Of a DNA stretch of 64,000 nucleotides, positions 26,580 to 34,334 are shown piece after piece; the stretch's first letter is position 1; each line of letters begins with the position of its first letter. Source of the DNA: Fictibacillus sp. FJAT-27399 (GTDB lineage Bacteria > Bacillota > Bacilli > Bacillales > Fictibacillaceae); NCBI RefSeq assembly GCF_001510655.1, contig NZ_LMVC01000003.1:318389-382388 (forward strand), given 5' to 3'. The notes beneath the pieces were generated by a model. It worked only from the letters and a program-made list of their open reading frames with translations. It had not been told where the DNA came from and did not search any database. A program made the translations under genes and the position numbers.

Positions 26580-26608
26580 ATCATATAAAACTATTTATTG
26601 GATGTCTA
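26580..26608 (-). promoter_or_regulatory. Sigma-A-like promoter of secA2-slaP
   Basis: Minus strand TAGACA (26608-26603), 17-base spacer, TATGAT (26585-26580), about 45 bases before the start. Confidence 0.5.
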
Positions 26609-26641
26609 TTCCAAATCAATAATATATTAACAGAATTTATC

Positions 26642-26691
26642 GGTGCCTGGCACCCTGTTTTGACAATTGTCAAAAAGAGGTGCCAGGCACC
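26642..26691. repeat. REP-like palindromic element 7
   Basis: Arms at 26642-26654 and 26679-26691 with perfect inner palindrome TTTTGACAATTGTCAAAA. The arm order (CCTGG first) is inverted compared with most other copies. Confidence 0.92.
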
Positions 26692-26879
26692 ACTTTTTTG
26701 TTTTAAAGGTATTCAAAAATAGAGAAAACCTGCCGATATAACGACTATAAATCTCTGCAAATGCCTTAGCGTTTAAGTCTGTCTTTTCATCCATCAACAT
26801 TCATCATCCAATCAGCCTTTTTATTTCAAGATAAAAACCTCCTGGAAAACGATCAGCACACCAAGTTGATAGAAAGGCA

Positions 26880-27254
26880 GTGCTTGCGGCCATATTAGCC
26901 GTCTTGCATTCGGATGAGGATAGAAAGGCAGTGAGAGATCCATTGCGTTCAAAGCTGAATATACTTATTCGTCCAATTCCTGTGAAGAAGTCTGTAAATC
27001 TGGAGATCCTTACAAAAACCGCTGTGAAGTTATTTCAAAAGAAACACAGACTCAATGAAACAGGAATACCGGATGCCAGCACCCGATTTTTGCTGGCAAG
27101 CAAGTTACTGGAGCTGCACAAAAAGCAAACAGCAGCCCAGCCAGCTTTATCGCAGAATGCCGTGTATGCTGAGCCTGCAGGACAGGTCAGCATTCCGGCT
27201 CCTTTTATACGTGTCCTTCAAAAAGGAAAGAGTAATAGATTTGGCGGGGGATAG
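26880..27254 (+). pseudogene. Remnant of a peptidoglycan-binding-repeat protein
   Basis: The frame holds part of a PG_binding_1 repeat (LTKTAVKLFQKKHRLNETGIPDASTRFLL) but no signal peptide, no catalytic domain and no ribosome site. The middle repeats of the two intact proteins at 19849 and 27400 are the nearest relatives in the window, so this is probably a decayed paralogue. GATAGAAAGGCAGTG occurs at 26868 and again 51 bases on at 26919, so a short duplication has also happened here. The remaining gap 26692-26879 shows no gene. Confidence 0.55.
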
Positions 27255-27399
27255 ATGCCCTTGCTCTATCTATGTCGAATGAAAATTTTACAAAATTTAA
27301 AATAATTGTAGAAAAATGGGCTATTTTTCCTTACTATGTAATTAGTCGTAATTAAATACATATTTATACAATTTATAAGGACTTATGCAGGGGGAGAAG

Positions 27400-29196
27400 A
27401 TGAAGAAAAAGAAGTTTCAAAGTTTACTGGTTTTATCCATGGCCATTTCCATTGCCTTTCCGTCTGCCGAGGCAGCGGCAGCGGATTCGCCTGCTTTAAA
27501 AATGGGGAGCAAGGGCACAAGTGTGAAACAGCTCCAGCTGGACCTGAAGAAAGAAACCGCCCCCAAAAAAGCACAAAAAGCTGCCTTTCCATCAGGCTTC
27601 AGAAGGGATCTAAAAAAGGGGATGAGCGGAAATGATGTCGGCAAGCTCCAGTCCTTTCTGATTAAGCTTGGACAAACCCTTAAGGCGGACAAGAAATTCG
27701 GAACTCAAACCTATAATGCGGTGGTCAGCTTTCAGAAAAAGAATAAGCTGAACGCTACTGGAACGGCAGATCTCATAACATTAAACGCCATCGTAAAGGC
27801 AAATACAACGGCATCAGCGGCAAAGCCCCTGGCTCCAGCTGTACCGGTGCCTTACCCGGAAGGCTTTAAGCGGACACTAAAATCTGGCCACCAGGGACCT
27901 GATGTCCGGCTGCTTCAGGCTTACCTGACGAAAGCGGGATACAGGGTAGGTGTTGACGAAGTGTTTGGGAAAAATACGTTTGAAGCCCTTCGTAAATTCC
28001 AGCAGTCCATCAAGTATAAAGACAACGGGATTGCCGGACCGAAAACGCTGACGAGGCTCGTGCTGAAAGCCACTGTTTCGCCTGCCTACAAAGGCTATTC
28101 TTTCTCCGGAAAAGGGTGGGGCCACGCCGTTGGAATGACGCAATGGGGAGCACTCGGCATGGCGCAAAAAGGCTTCGGTTATCATGATATCCTGAAGTAT
28201 TATTACACCGGGGTTGATTTTAAAAAAATCGACACGTCGAAACAGAATATTCGTGTCTGCCTCTCAAAAGAAAAAACATCGGTTGACTTGAACGGAACAG
28301 GGAGCTATTCCATCCAGGACATGCAGGGCAATGTATTATTTGAACCGGCTGCTCAAACTCCAACGAACGTTACCGTGGAAGACGGGGAGTTTCTACTTAC
28401 TAACGGGGACGAAACGGCCTATATTGATCAGCCTTTTAAAGTGGTTTCTGTAAAAGGAAAATATTTGTCTCATAAGAAAATGAATTACAATGGTGTGCTG
28501 GAAGTGTCGTTTTCCGACAATAAAAAGAAACGAATCAATGTCATCAACCGCCTAAACGTGGAAACGTATCTGCAGGGAGTGGTGCCATCAGAGGTCAGTT
28601 CCAAATGGCATCCTGAAGCCATCAAGGCCCAAACACTCGCTGCTAGAACCTATGCATTAAAGCACCTTAGTCCAGCAGGCAAATGGGACGTTTACGACAC
28701 AGTCGATTCACAGGTTTATAAAGGTGTGGGCCAGGAAGCAGCCAACGTCAATGCCATCATCAATGGGGAGACAAAAGGCGAGGTCATCACCTACAAAGGT
28801 GCCTTGATCAATGCTTACTTTTCTGCCTCAGCCGGCGGGTACACGGTGGGTTCTGGATTCGTCTGGAGTACGGATTTTCCTTATTTAGTCGGTAAGCCAG
28901 ATCCTTATGATCAGTCGAAATACGCGAAAAACTGGTGGACGTACGAACTAAGTTTTGAAGAGATCAGCAAAAGGACTGCTTCGTTCAATATTGGCGAGGT
29001 AGTCGATATCAAGATCGTGGAAAAAAAGTACACCCGGCCTACGAAGGTAAGAATCACAGGGTTTAATGGAACAATTGAAGTATCAGGTTCTGCGTTCCGA
29101 AAACTAATGAACGGGGAAGCCATGAAATCGGCCATTTATTCAGCAGATCTCGTTAAAAATGAACCAGTAGAAAAAGAGAGTTATCCAAAAGGATAA
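27400..29196 (+). CDS. Secreted SpoIID/LytB-domain protein with peptidoglycan-binding repeats
   Basis: 598 residues. Signal peptide about 1-25. One partial and two full PG_binding_1 repeats lie near 30-45, 68-130 and 155-220. The SpoIID/LytB part follows in this order: first GWGHAVGMTQWGALGMAQKG (about 240-260), then the strand region, then VETYLQGVVPSEVSSKWHPEAIKAQTLAARTYAL (about 388-420) with the likely catalytic Glu, DTVDSQVYKG, and SASAGGYTVGSGFVW. SpoIID is a lytic transglycosylase of denuded glycan and LytB an amidase modifier, so a role in wall turnover is likely; the exact activity is open. ATG 27400 follows AGGGGGAGA. A terminator overlaps the stop codon. Confidence 0.88.
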   Translation: MKKKKFQSLLVLSMAISIAFPSAEAAAADSPALKMGSKGTSVKQLQLDLKKETAPKKAQKAAFPSGFRRDLKKGMSGNDVGKLQSFLIKLGQTLKADKKFGTQTYNAVVSFQKKNKLNATGTADLITLNAIVKANTTASAAKPLAPAVPVPYPEGFKRTLKSGHQGPDVRLLQAYLTKAGYRVGVDEVFGKNTFEALRKFQQSIKYKDNGIAGPKTLTRLVLKATVSPAYKGYSFSGKGWGHAVGMTQWGALGMAQKGFGYHDILKYYYTGVDFKKIDTSKQNIRVCLSKEKTSVDLNGTGSYSIQDMQGNVLFEPAAQTPTNVTVEDGEFLLTNGDETAYIDQPFKVVSVKGKYLSHKKMNYNGVLEVSFSDNKKKRINVINRLNVETYLQGVVPSEVSSKWHPEAIKAQTLAARTYALKHLSPAGKWDVYDTVDSQVYKGVGQEAANVNAIINGETKGEVITYKGALINAYFSASAGGYTVGSGFVWSTDFPYLVGKPDPYDQSKYAKNWWTYELSFEEISKRTASFNIGEVVDIKIVEKKYTRPTKVRITGFNGTIEVSGSAFRKLMNGEAMKSAIYSADLVKNEPVEKESYPKG

Positions 29197-29205
29197 CTCT
29201 CTTTT
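29171..29205 (+). terminator. Terminator overlapping the end of the SpoIID/LytB gene
   Basis: AAAAGAGAGTTATCC / GGATAACTCTCTTTT with an AAAA loop. The last eight codons form the left arm and loop; the stop codon lies in the right arm. Confidence 0.85.
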
Positions 29206-29409
29206 CAGGGGTTAGGGGTTAGGTGGTGGTTATATTAGCTATGTACCCCGCCTGTCTCTCATCTAAACCTAATTGAACAAATTTTTTTAAGATGCTGCGA
29301 AAACTTATTTATAAATCGCATACTGACGCTTTTTCAATAATAAGGGGTGATAGCTGGCGGTTCAATCACACCGGATTTACAAAAAATTGAAATACTGATT
29401 GTGGCTTGA

Positions 29410-29438
29410 TTGACTACAGCGTAAAATAAAGGTAGCAT
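29410..29438 (+). promoter_or_regulatory. Sigma-A-like promoter of mnaA
   Basis: TTGACT at 29410-29415, a 17-base spacer and TAGCAT at 29433-29438, 55 bases before the start codon. Confidence 0.5.
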
Positions 29439-29492
29439 GAATCATTAATGAATACATACAGCCTACACAGTTGTACTGAGCGAGGTATAAAT

Positions 29493-30638
29493 ATGAAGAA
29501 GAAAATTAAAGTAATGACGATTTTCGGCACTCGGCCTGAAGCCGTTAAAATGGCTCCGCTCGTCATGGAGCTGAAAAAGTACAAGGAAGAGATCGAGCCT
29601 GTTGTGACAGTAACGGCTCAGCATAGACAGATGCTTGATTCGGTGCTCGATACGTTTAACATCACACCCGACTACGATCTTAATATCATGCAGGACCGGC
29701 AGACGCTAAGCCAGATTACGACGAAGGCACTTACCGGACTGGAAGGGATCCTGATCGATGTCAAACCGAACCTTGTGCTGGTCCATGGGGATACAACGAC
29801 GACGTTTGTGGCGAGCTTGGCCGCTTATTATCAGCAGATCGCGGTCGGCCATGTTGAGGCAGGATTGCGGACGCATAACAAGTTCTCACCGTTTCCTGAG
29901 GAGCTGAACCGCCAGCTTACCGGTGTGATCGCTGACCTCCATTTTTCACCGACGCCGGCTGCTGCCCGCAACCTGCTGGATGAAAATAAACAGGGAGACA
30001 GTATCTTCGTAACAGGAAATACCGCGATTGATGCGTTAGCCACGACCATTCAGGACGTCTACACGCATGAAGTCCTTGAAAAGGTGGGAAATGACCGCCT
30101 CATTCTTGTCACGGCTCACCGCAGGGAAAATCTCGGAGAACCAATGCGAAATATTTTCCGCGCCATTAAAAGAATGGTGGAAGACTTCTCTGATGTGCAG
30201 GTCGTCTATCCTGTTCACTTGAACCCAGCCGTTCAAGAGCTGGCTAACGAAATTTTAGGTGACGATCCAAGAATTCACTTGATCGAACCGCTCGGCGTCA
30301 TCGATTTTCATAACTTCGCTTCACGTGCCCATTTGATTTTGACAGACAGCGGCGGTGTGCAGGAAGAAGCACCGTCACTCGGTGTTCCGGTGCTCGTGCT
30401 CCGCAACAACACGGAACGTCCGGAAGGAATCGGAGCAGGAACGTTAAGGCTTGCCGGAACAGAAGAAGAAAACATCTATACGATCACAAAAGAATTGTTA
30501 ACCAACAGCCAGGCCTATGAGGAAATGGCGAAAGCGTCCAATCCATACGGAGATGGACAGGCATCACGCCGGATCGTCGAGGCTATACTCTACCATTTCG
30601 GTTTGCGTACCGAGCGGCCGGATTCCTTTCATGCATAA
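29493..30638 (+). CDS. mnaA: UDP-N-acetylglucosamine 2-epimerase (non-hydrolysing)
   Basis: 381 residues, the usual size of MnaA/WecB. Motifs are FGTRPEAVKMAPLV, TAQHRQMLD, VHGDTTTTFVASLAAYY, GHVEAGLRT, FPEELNRQLT, VTAHRRENLG and DSGGVQEEAPSLGVPVLVLRNNTERPEG. It interconverts UDP-GlcNAc and UDP-ManNAc in the cytoplasm. UDP-ManNAc is the donor for TagA, encoded at 37265-38014, so this enzyme feeds the teichoic acid linkage unit; it might also act on the di-acetamido uronic acid made by the genes at 53.7-60.8 kb, as WbpI does elsewhere (inference). The start is ATG 29493 behind GCGAGGT. A terminator follows. Confidence 0.95.
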   Translation: MKKKIKVMTIFGTRPEAVKMAPLVMELKKYKEEIEPVVTVTAQHRQMLDSVLDTFNITPDYDLNIMQDRQTLSQITTKALTGLEGILIDVKPNLVLVHGDTTTTFVASLAAYYQQIAVGHVEAGLRTHNKFSPFPEELNRQLTGVIADLHFSPTPAAARNLLDENKQGDSIFVTGNTAIDALATTIQDVYTHEVLEKVGNDRLILVTAHRRENLGEPMRNIFRAIKRMVEDFSDVQVVYPVHLNPAVQELANEILGDDPRIHLIEPLGVIDFHNFASRAHLILTDSGGVQEEAPSLGVPVLVLRNNTERPEGIGAGTLRLAGTEEENIYTITKELLTNSQAYEEMAKASNPYGDGQASRRIVEAILYHFGLRTERPDSFHA

Positions 30639-30662
30639 TACTTTTACTATATAGTCCGCATG

Positions 30663-30692
30663 CCTTCATGAATTTTTCATGAAGGTTTTTTA
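30663..30692 (+). terminator. Terminator of mnaA
   Basis: CCTTCATGAA / TTCATGAAGG with a TTT loop, then six T. Confidence 0.9.
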
Positions 30693-30760
30693 TGTTTTAT
30701 TAAGGAGCCATCTGGGGAACATAAGGCCGTATGTATTCAATATTTTATTGGAGGGATCGT

Positions 30761-32293
30761 ATGTCTTCACCTTTTCGCCAGACAGCCAGAGAAATACTTC
30801 AGAGTGATAAAATCGAAATCGTGAATCACCCTTCGAGGAGGCTGGCCAAATGGTTTGGCCGCAAAAAGAAAATAACCGTCGTTACAGCGGCTTACAATGT
30901 AGAGACGTTTATTCAGAAGACCGTTGATTCAGTCATCCAACAAACCATGGACTTTGATGACATAGAATATATTATCGTGGACGACTGCTCCACGGATAAG
31001 ACGAAGGAAATTCTTCATCAGTATGCGTCTATGCATAAAAACATATGTGTGGTTTCCTTAAAAGAAAACACAGGAACACCTGGTACTCCGCGTAACATTG
31101 GGATCGAGCTAGCAACGGGAACGTACATCACGTTTTTAGACGGAGACGATTGGCTTGAGCCAGACGGGCTGGAGACGCTCGTGAACATCCTGGAGGAAAC
31201 CGGTGATGATTATGCGGTCGGGAAAACGATCAAAGTCACTTCGGATTCTGAGACTGTGATCGGCGAGCATGAGTCGGTAAAAGAGAGGCGCAGCATCACA
31301 CCGTACGAGATTCCCCGCATGTTTTACCATATGGGACCACGGGCGAGGGCGGTAAAGCTGGATCTTCTCAAAGAGCATGATATCGGCTTCCCGGATATGA
31401 AGTTTGGGGAGGACAAGCAGTTTTTCTGTGATGTCTTTTTCCATGTAGAAACGATTTCTACGACAACAAAGCCGGTGTTTTACGTCAACCGGACTGACGA
31501 AAATCCTGGTTCACTCACAAAGGTCACTTCTGTGCTGGATAAACGGCGCTGCGATCTGAAGGTCATACAGCATATTAAAGCGCAGAATTTGCCTGTTGAA
31601 AAAGAGAGAGCAGCGTTAACACGTCTGTACGAAATCGATATGTTCAAGACCTTTGACAGCCAGGTGTTTGTAAAATCGGATGAAAAAGAGGCGTTTGTTG
31701 ACGTGCTCCGCGAGGCGATGGCAATGGCCAAAGACCTTCGCTATGACATCAGGGAGTCTTTCCAGGTTCCATTCTACCGAGCGGCCGCTGATCTTTTTCT
31801 GGAGGACCGGATCGATGATTTCATCAGGCTGTTCACGTGGCTGAAAAGAGAAAAGAACAAAAAATACGTGATCAAAGAAGGGCTTCCGTATTATGAGCTT
31901 CCTTTTTTAAAAGACAAGTATCAGCACATCCGGATCCCGATGCTTGCACGGGCTATCGATTCCTATACCGAAAATGAAGAGTATGTGCAGACCTTCGAAA
32001 TTTACGGCGATTACCTTGCCAATGTAAACACGGTGTTGATCAGGGACAGAAAAAACTATGTTAATGAAATTCAAGCGGATTTCAAGATCAGCGGCAATAA
32101 AGGAGAATTCCGTATCCCATATGAGAAGCTGAACGAATTGAAGACAGCATTCTTTACGGTTTTCATCCGGTACAACGATTATGAACTGATCAATATCAAA
32201 CGTATCTTAAAAAACGAAATCAACTATAAGGACCGCAAATTTGATTTTTACTCTACAAAAGCAAATAATATCGGACTGAAAATAACGGAATAA
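30761..32293 (+). CDS. Family 2 glycosyltransferase, TarS/GgaA-like wall teichoic acid glycosyltransferase
   Basis: 510 residues. The GT-A domain (about 40-270) has VTAAYNVETFIQKTVDSVI, IIVDDCSTDKTKE, GTPGTPRNIGIELATG and the metal-binding FLDGDDWLEPD, then KFGEDKQFF, which carries the base-like acidic residue. The C-terminal 230 residues have no named motif. The NTGTPGTPRN and GEDKQFF elements resemble S. aureus TarS, which puts GlcNAc on wall teichoic acid; B. subtilis GgaA is another relative. As no TagE lies in the tag cluster, this may be the side-chain sugar transferase (inference). The start is ATG 30761 behind GGAGGG. A dispersed repeat begins seven bases after the stop. Confidence 0.82.
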   Translation: MSSPFRQTAREILQSDKIEIVNHPSRRLAKWFGRKKKITVVTAAYNVETFIQKTVDSVIQQTMDFDDIEYIIVDDCSTDKTKEILHQYASMHKNICVVSLKENTGTPGTPRNIGIELATGTYITFLDGDDWLEPDGLETLVNILEETGDDYAVGKTIKVTSDSETVIGEHESVKERRSITPYEIPRMFYHMGPRARAVKLDLLKEHDIGFPDMKFGEDKQFFCDVFFHVETISTTTKPVFYVNRTDENPGSLTKVTSVLDKRRCDLKVIQHIKAQNLPVEKERAALTRLYEIDMFKTFDSQVFVKSDEKEAFVDVLREAMAMAKDLRYDIRESFQVPFYRAAADLFLEDRIDDFIRLFTWLKREKNKKYVIKEGLPYYELPFLKDKYQHIRIPMLARAIDSYTENEEYVQTFEIYGDYLANVNTVLIRDRKNYVNEIQADFKISGNKGEFRIPYEKLNELKTAFFTVFIRYNDYELINIKRILKNEINYKDRKFDFYSTKANNIGLKITE

Positions 32294-32299
32294 CCTAGC

Positions 32300-32588
32300 A
32301 AGGGGCTGTCCAAGAAGTCTGTAAGCTGTTGATTTCCGTTCCAGGCTGCTCGCTTTCCGCGGGGCGTGCGGTGAGCCTCTTGGTGCAAGTACCGGCGGGA
32401 GTCTCACCTGTCACGCTAGTCCCGCAGGACAAGGAAGGCTCCGGCAGCTTTTTATCGCACGAAGAAAATGTGAAGTTCATTTTCGAGGAGTCTCGCATCT
32501 TCCACTTCAATTAACTTTTCATTGAAGATTTTTCAAGCCAAAAAGGGGCTGCCTGAAGGTCAATTTTCGACTTTCTGGACAGCCCCTT
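32300..32588. mobile_element. MITE-like copy of dispersed repeat family B (289 bp)
   Basis: The ends are 20-bp inverted repeats, AAGGGGCTGTCCAAGAAGTC (left) and, as reverse complement, AAGGGGCTGTCCAGAAAGTC (right), 18 of 20 matching. Inside lies the core shared with the copies at 1, 53350 and 56122. It has no coding frame of its own. The right end also folds as a terminator (32544-32588, GGGGCTG.../...CAGCCCC plus about ten T), ending the upstream glycosyltransferase transcript. Behind it, 32629-32669 holds a hairpin CTCTTAC..CAACAC/GTGTTG..GTAAGAG of unknown role. Confidence 0.65.
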
Positions 32589-32818
32589 TTTTTTTTTTAG
32601 CTTCAGCATAGTTCCTCGAGACGCTTCACTCTTACCTCTCAACACAAAAAACGTGTTGCTGTGTAAGAGCTCCAGCGCTTGTCGAACCTTTGCAGGGCGC
32701 TTCAGCTTTTCGTAATTTCCAGAAGTTTGAACTAAAAAGATGGAAACCGGTTGTCAAAAAACCAATTATCTCTAAGAATACTATGAGTGGAAAGAAATTT
32801 GTCGAATTTTTGGGGGCA

Positions 32819-32846
32819 TTTACGGCTTCTTTAAAAAATGTTTACA
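32819..32846 (+). promoter_or_regulatory. PhoP-box-like array before the MBOAT gene
   Basis: TTTACG (32819), TTTAAA (32830) and TTTACA (32841) stand exactly 11 bp apart. It is the weakest array by sequence and lies only 31 bases before the start codon, so it may act by repression if real. Confidence 0.35.
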
Positions 32847-32877
32847 AAATAAAGTACAAACGAAAGGACTTTTTTTT

Positions 32878-34302
32878 ATGCTTTTTAGTTCAACTGTATT
32901 CTTGTTTTTATTCTTGCCAATCGTATTGGTGCTTTATTTCCTTTCTCCGCGTCCGTTTAAGAATACGGTATTGCTCGGTGCTAGTTTGTTTTTTTATGCA
33001 TGGGGTGAACCGCGGTTTGCCATTATCATGCTCTTTTCCACCGCGATGAACTATGTGTTTGCACTGATCGTCGATGCGAAGCGTGAGGACACAACGAAGG
33101 TGAAGTGGATCATGGGAGCCATGGTTGTTTCTAACCTGCTTCTACTTGGCGTGTTTAAGTATTCGAACTTTATCGTGGATAATATTAACGCAATGTTGGG
33201 GACGGGCATCGATATTCCTAAGATTCCGCTGCCGTTGGGAATCTCCTTCTTTACGTTTCACGCCATAAGCTATGTGATCGATGTCTACCATAAAGAAAAA
33301 GCGCAGAAAAACCCGATCAACCTGGCGCTTTATATCGCGTTTTTTCCACAGCTGATCGCAGGGCCAATCGTCCGATATCATACGATTTCTGACCAGCTTA
33401 AAATGCGTTTTGAGACGTTCCAGCGGTTTGCTTACGGAACAAAGCGGTTCATTATGGGGTTGGGAAAAAAAATGATCCTCGCCAACGGCTGCGCTTATGT
33501 GGCTGACCATATTTTCGCCCAGAACCCGGGAAGCATGTCGACTAGTCTTGCCTGGATCGGAATCATCGCCTACTCCCTTCAGATTTACTTTGATTTTTCG
33601 GGGTATTCCGATATGGCCATCGGGCTGGCCAAGATGTTTGGCTTTGACTTTCTTGAAAACTTCAACTATCCATACATCTCACGTTCCATCAGTGAGTTCT
33701 GGCGCCGCTGGCATATCTCGCTTGGCTCCTGGTTCCGTGATTATGTTTACATTCCTCTCGGGGGAAACCGAAAAGGGGAGATGAGGACGTATTGGAACCT
33801 GTTCATTGTCTGGATGGCAACCGGAATCTGGCATGGAGCCAGTTGGACCTTTATCGCCTGGGGTCTGTATTATGGAGCATTCATCATGCTTGAAAAGGCG
33901 TTCCTCGGAAAGCTGCTCAAACAGCTGCCGCGTTTTATCCAGCACTCTTATGCTGTTTTTATCGTGATTATCGGCTGGGTGTTCTTCCGTTCTGAAACGT
34001 TCAGTTACGCTTATGCTTACATTCAGACCATGTTTGGATTCAATGGTACAGGTCTTTGGGACACACATGTTTCTTATTATCTTACCCAGTATGGAGTAGT
34101 CATCCTGCTCGCCATCATTGGATCAACGCCATTATTAAAGCTCTTGATCGACAAGGTCGAGGACAAAGCGGAAATATCCCAAGGAATCCGTATTTTCGGC
34201 CGGGATATCGCGGTGACAAGCTATTATGCTGTCATCCTCGTCATTACCGTCGTTTACATGGTGTCTAATTCGTTTAACCCATTCATTTATTTCCGTTTCT
34301 AA
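32878..34302 (+). CDS. MBOAT-family O-acyltransferase (DltB/AlgI-like)
   Basis: 474 residues with about ten membrane segments. Signatures are LPLGISFFTFHAISYVIDVY, FFPQLIAGPIVRY, FDFSGYSDMAIGLAKMFGF, SISEFWRRWHISLGSWFRDYVYIPLGG and the invariant His in TGIWHGASWTF. MBOAT proteins pass acyl (usually acetyl) groups across the membrane to exported polymers: AlgI for alginate, PatA for peptidoglycan, DltB for D-alanine. No dltA or dltC is present, so D-alanylation is unlikely. The next gene encodes a DHHW/AlgJ-like partner, giving the classical two-part O-acetylation pair, probably for teichoic acid or the second polymer (inference). The start has CGAAAGGAC upstream. Confidence 0.9.
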   Translation: MLFSSTVFLFLFLPIVLVLYFLSPRPFKNTVLLGASLFFYAWGEPRFAIIMLFSTAMNYVFALIVDAKREDTTKVKWIMGAMVVSNLLLLGVFKYSNFIVDNINAMLGTGIDIPKIPLPLGISFFTFHAISYVIDVYHKEKAQKNPINLALYIAFFPQLIAGPIVRYHTISDQLKMRFETFQRFAYGTKRFIMGLGKKMILANGCAYVADHIFAQNPGSMSTSLAWIGIIAYSLQIYFDFSGYSDMAIGLAKMFGFDFLENFNYPYISRSISEFWRRWHISLGSWFRDYVYIPLGGNRKGEMRTYWNLFIVWMATGIWHGASWTFIAWGLYYGAFIMLEKAFLGKLLKQLPRFIQHSYAVFIVIIGWVFFRSETFSYAYAYIQTMFGFNGTGLWDTHVSYYLTQYGVVILLAIIGSTPLLKLLIDKVEDKAEISQGIRIFGRDIAVTSYYAVILVITVVYMVSNSFNPFIYFRF

Positions 34303-34334
34303 AAGATTTCATAGAGAAAGGAGAGGATCAAGTC

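Noticed and set aside
29205-29235. GGGGTTAGGGGTTAGG as a telomere-like or G-quadruplex repeat
   Set aside because: Only two units with a partial third; too short to support a structure and not repeated elsewhere in the window.
29376-29392. TTTACA-N5-TTGAAA before mnaA as a further PhoP-like array
   Set aside because: Only two hexamers, the second poorly matching, and the next 11-bp step fails.
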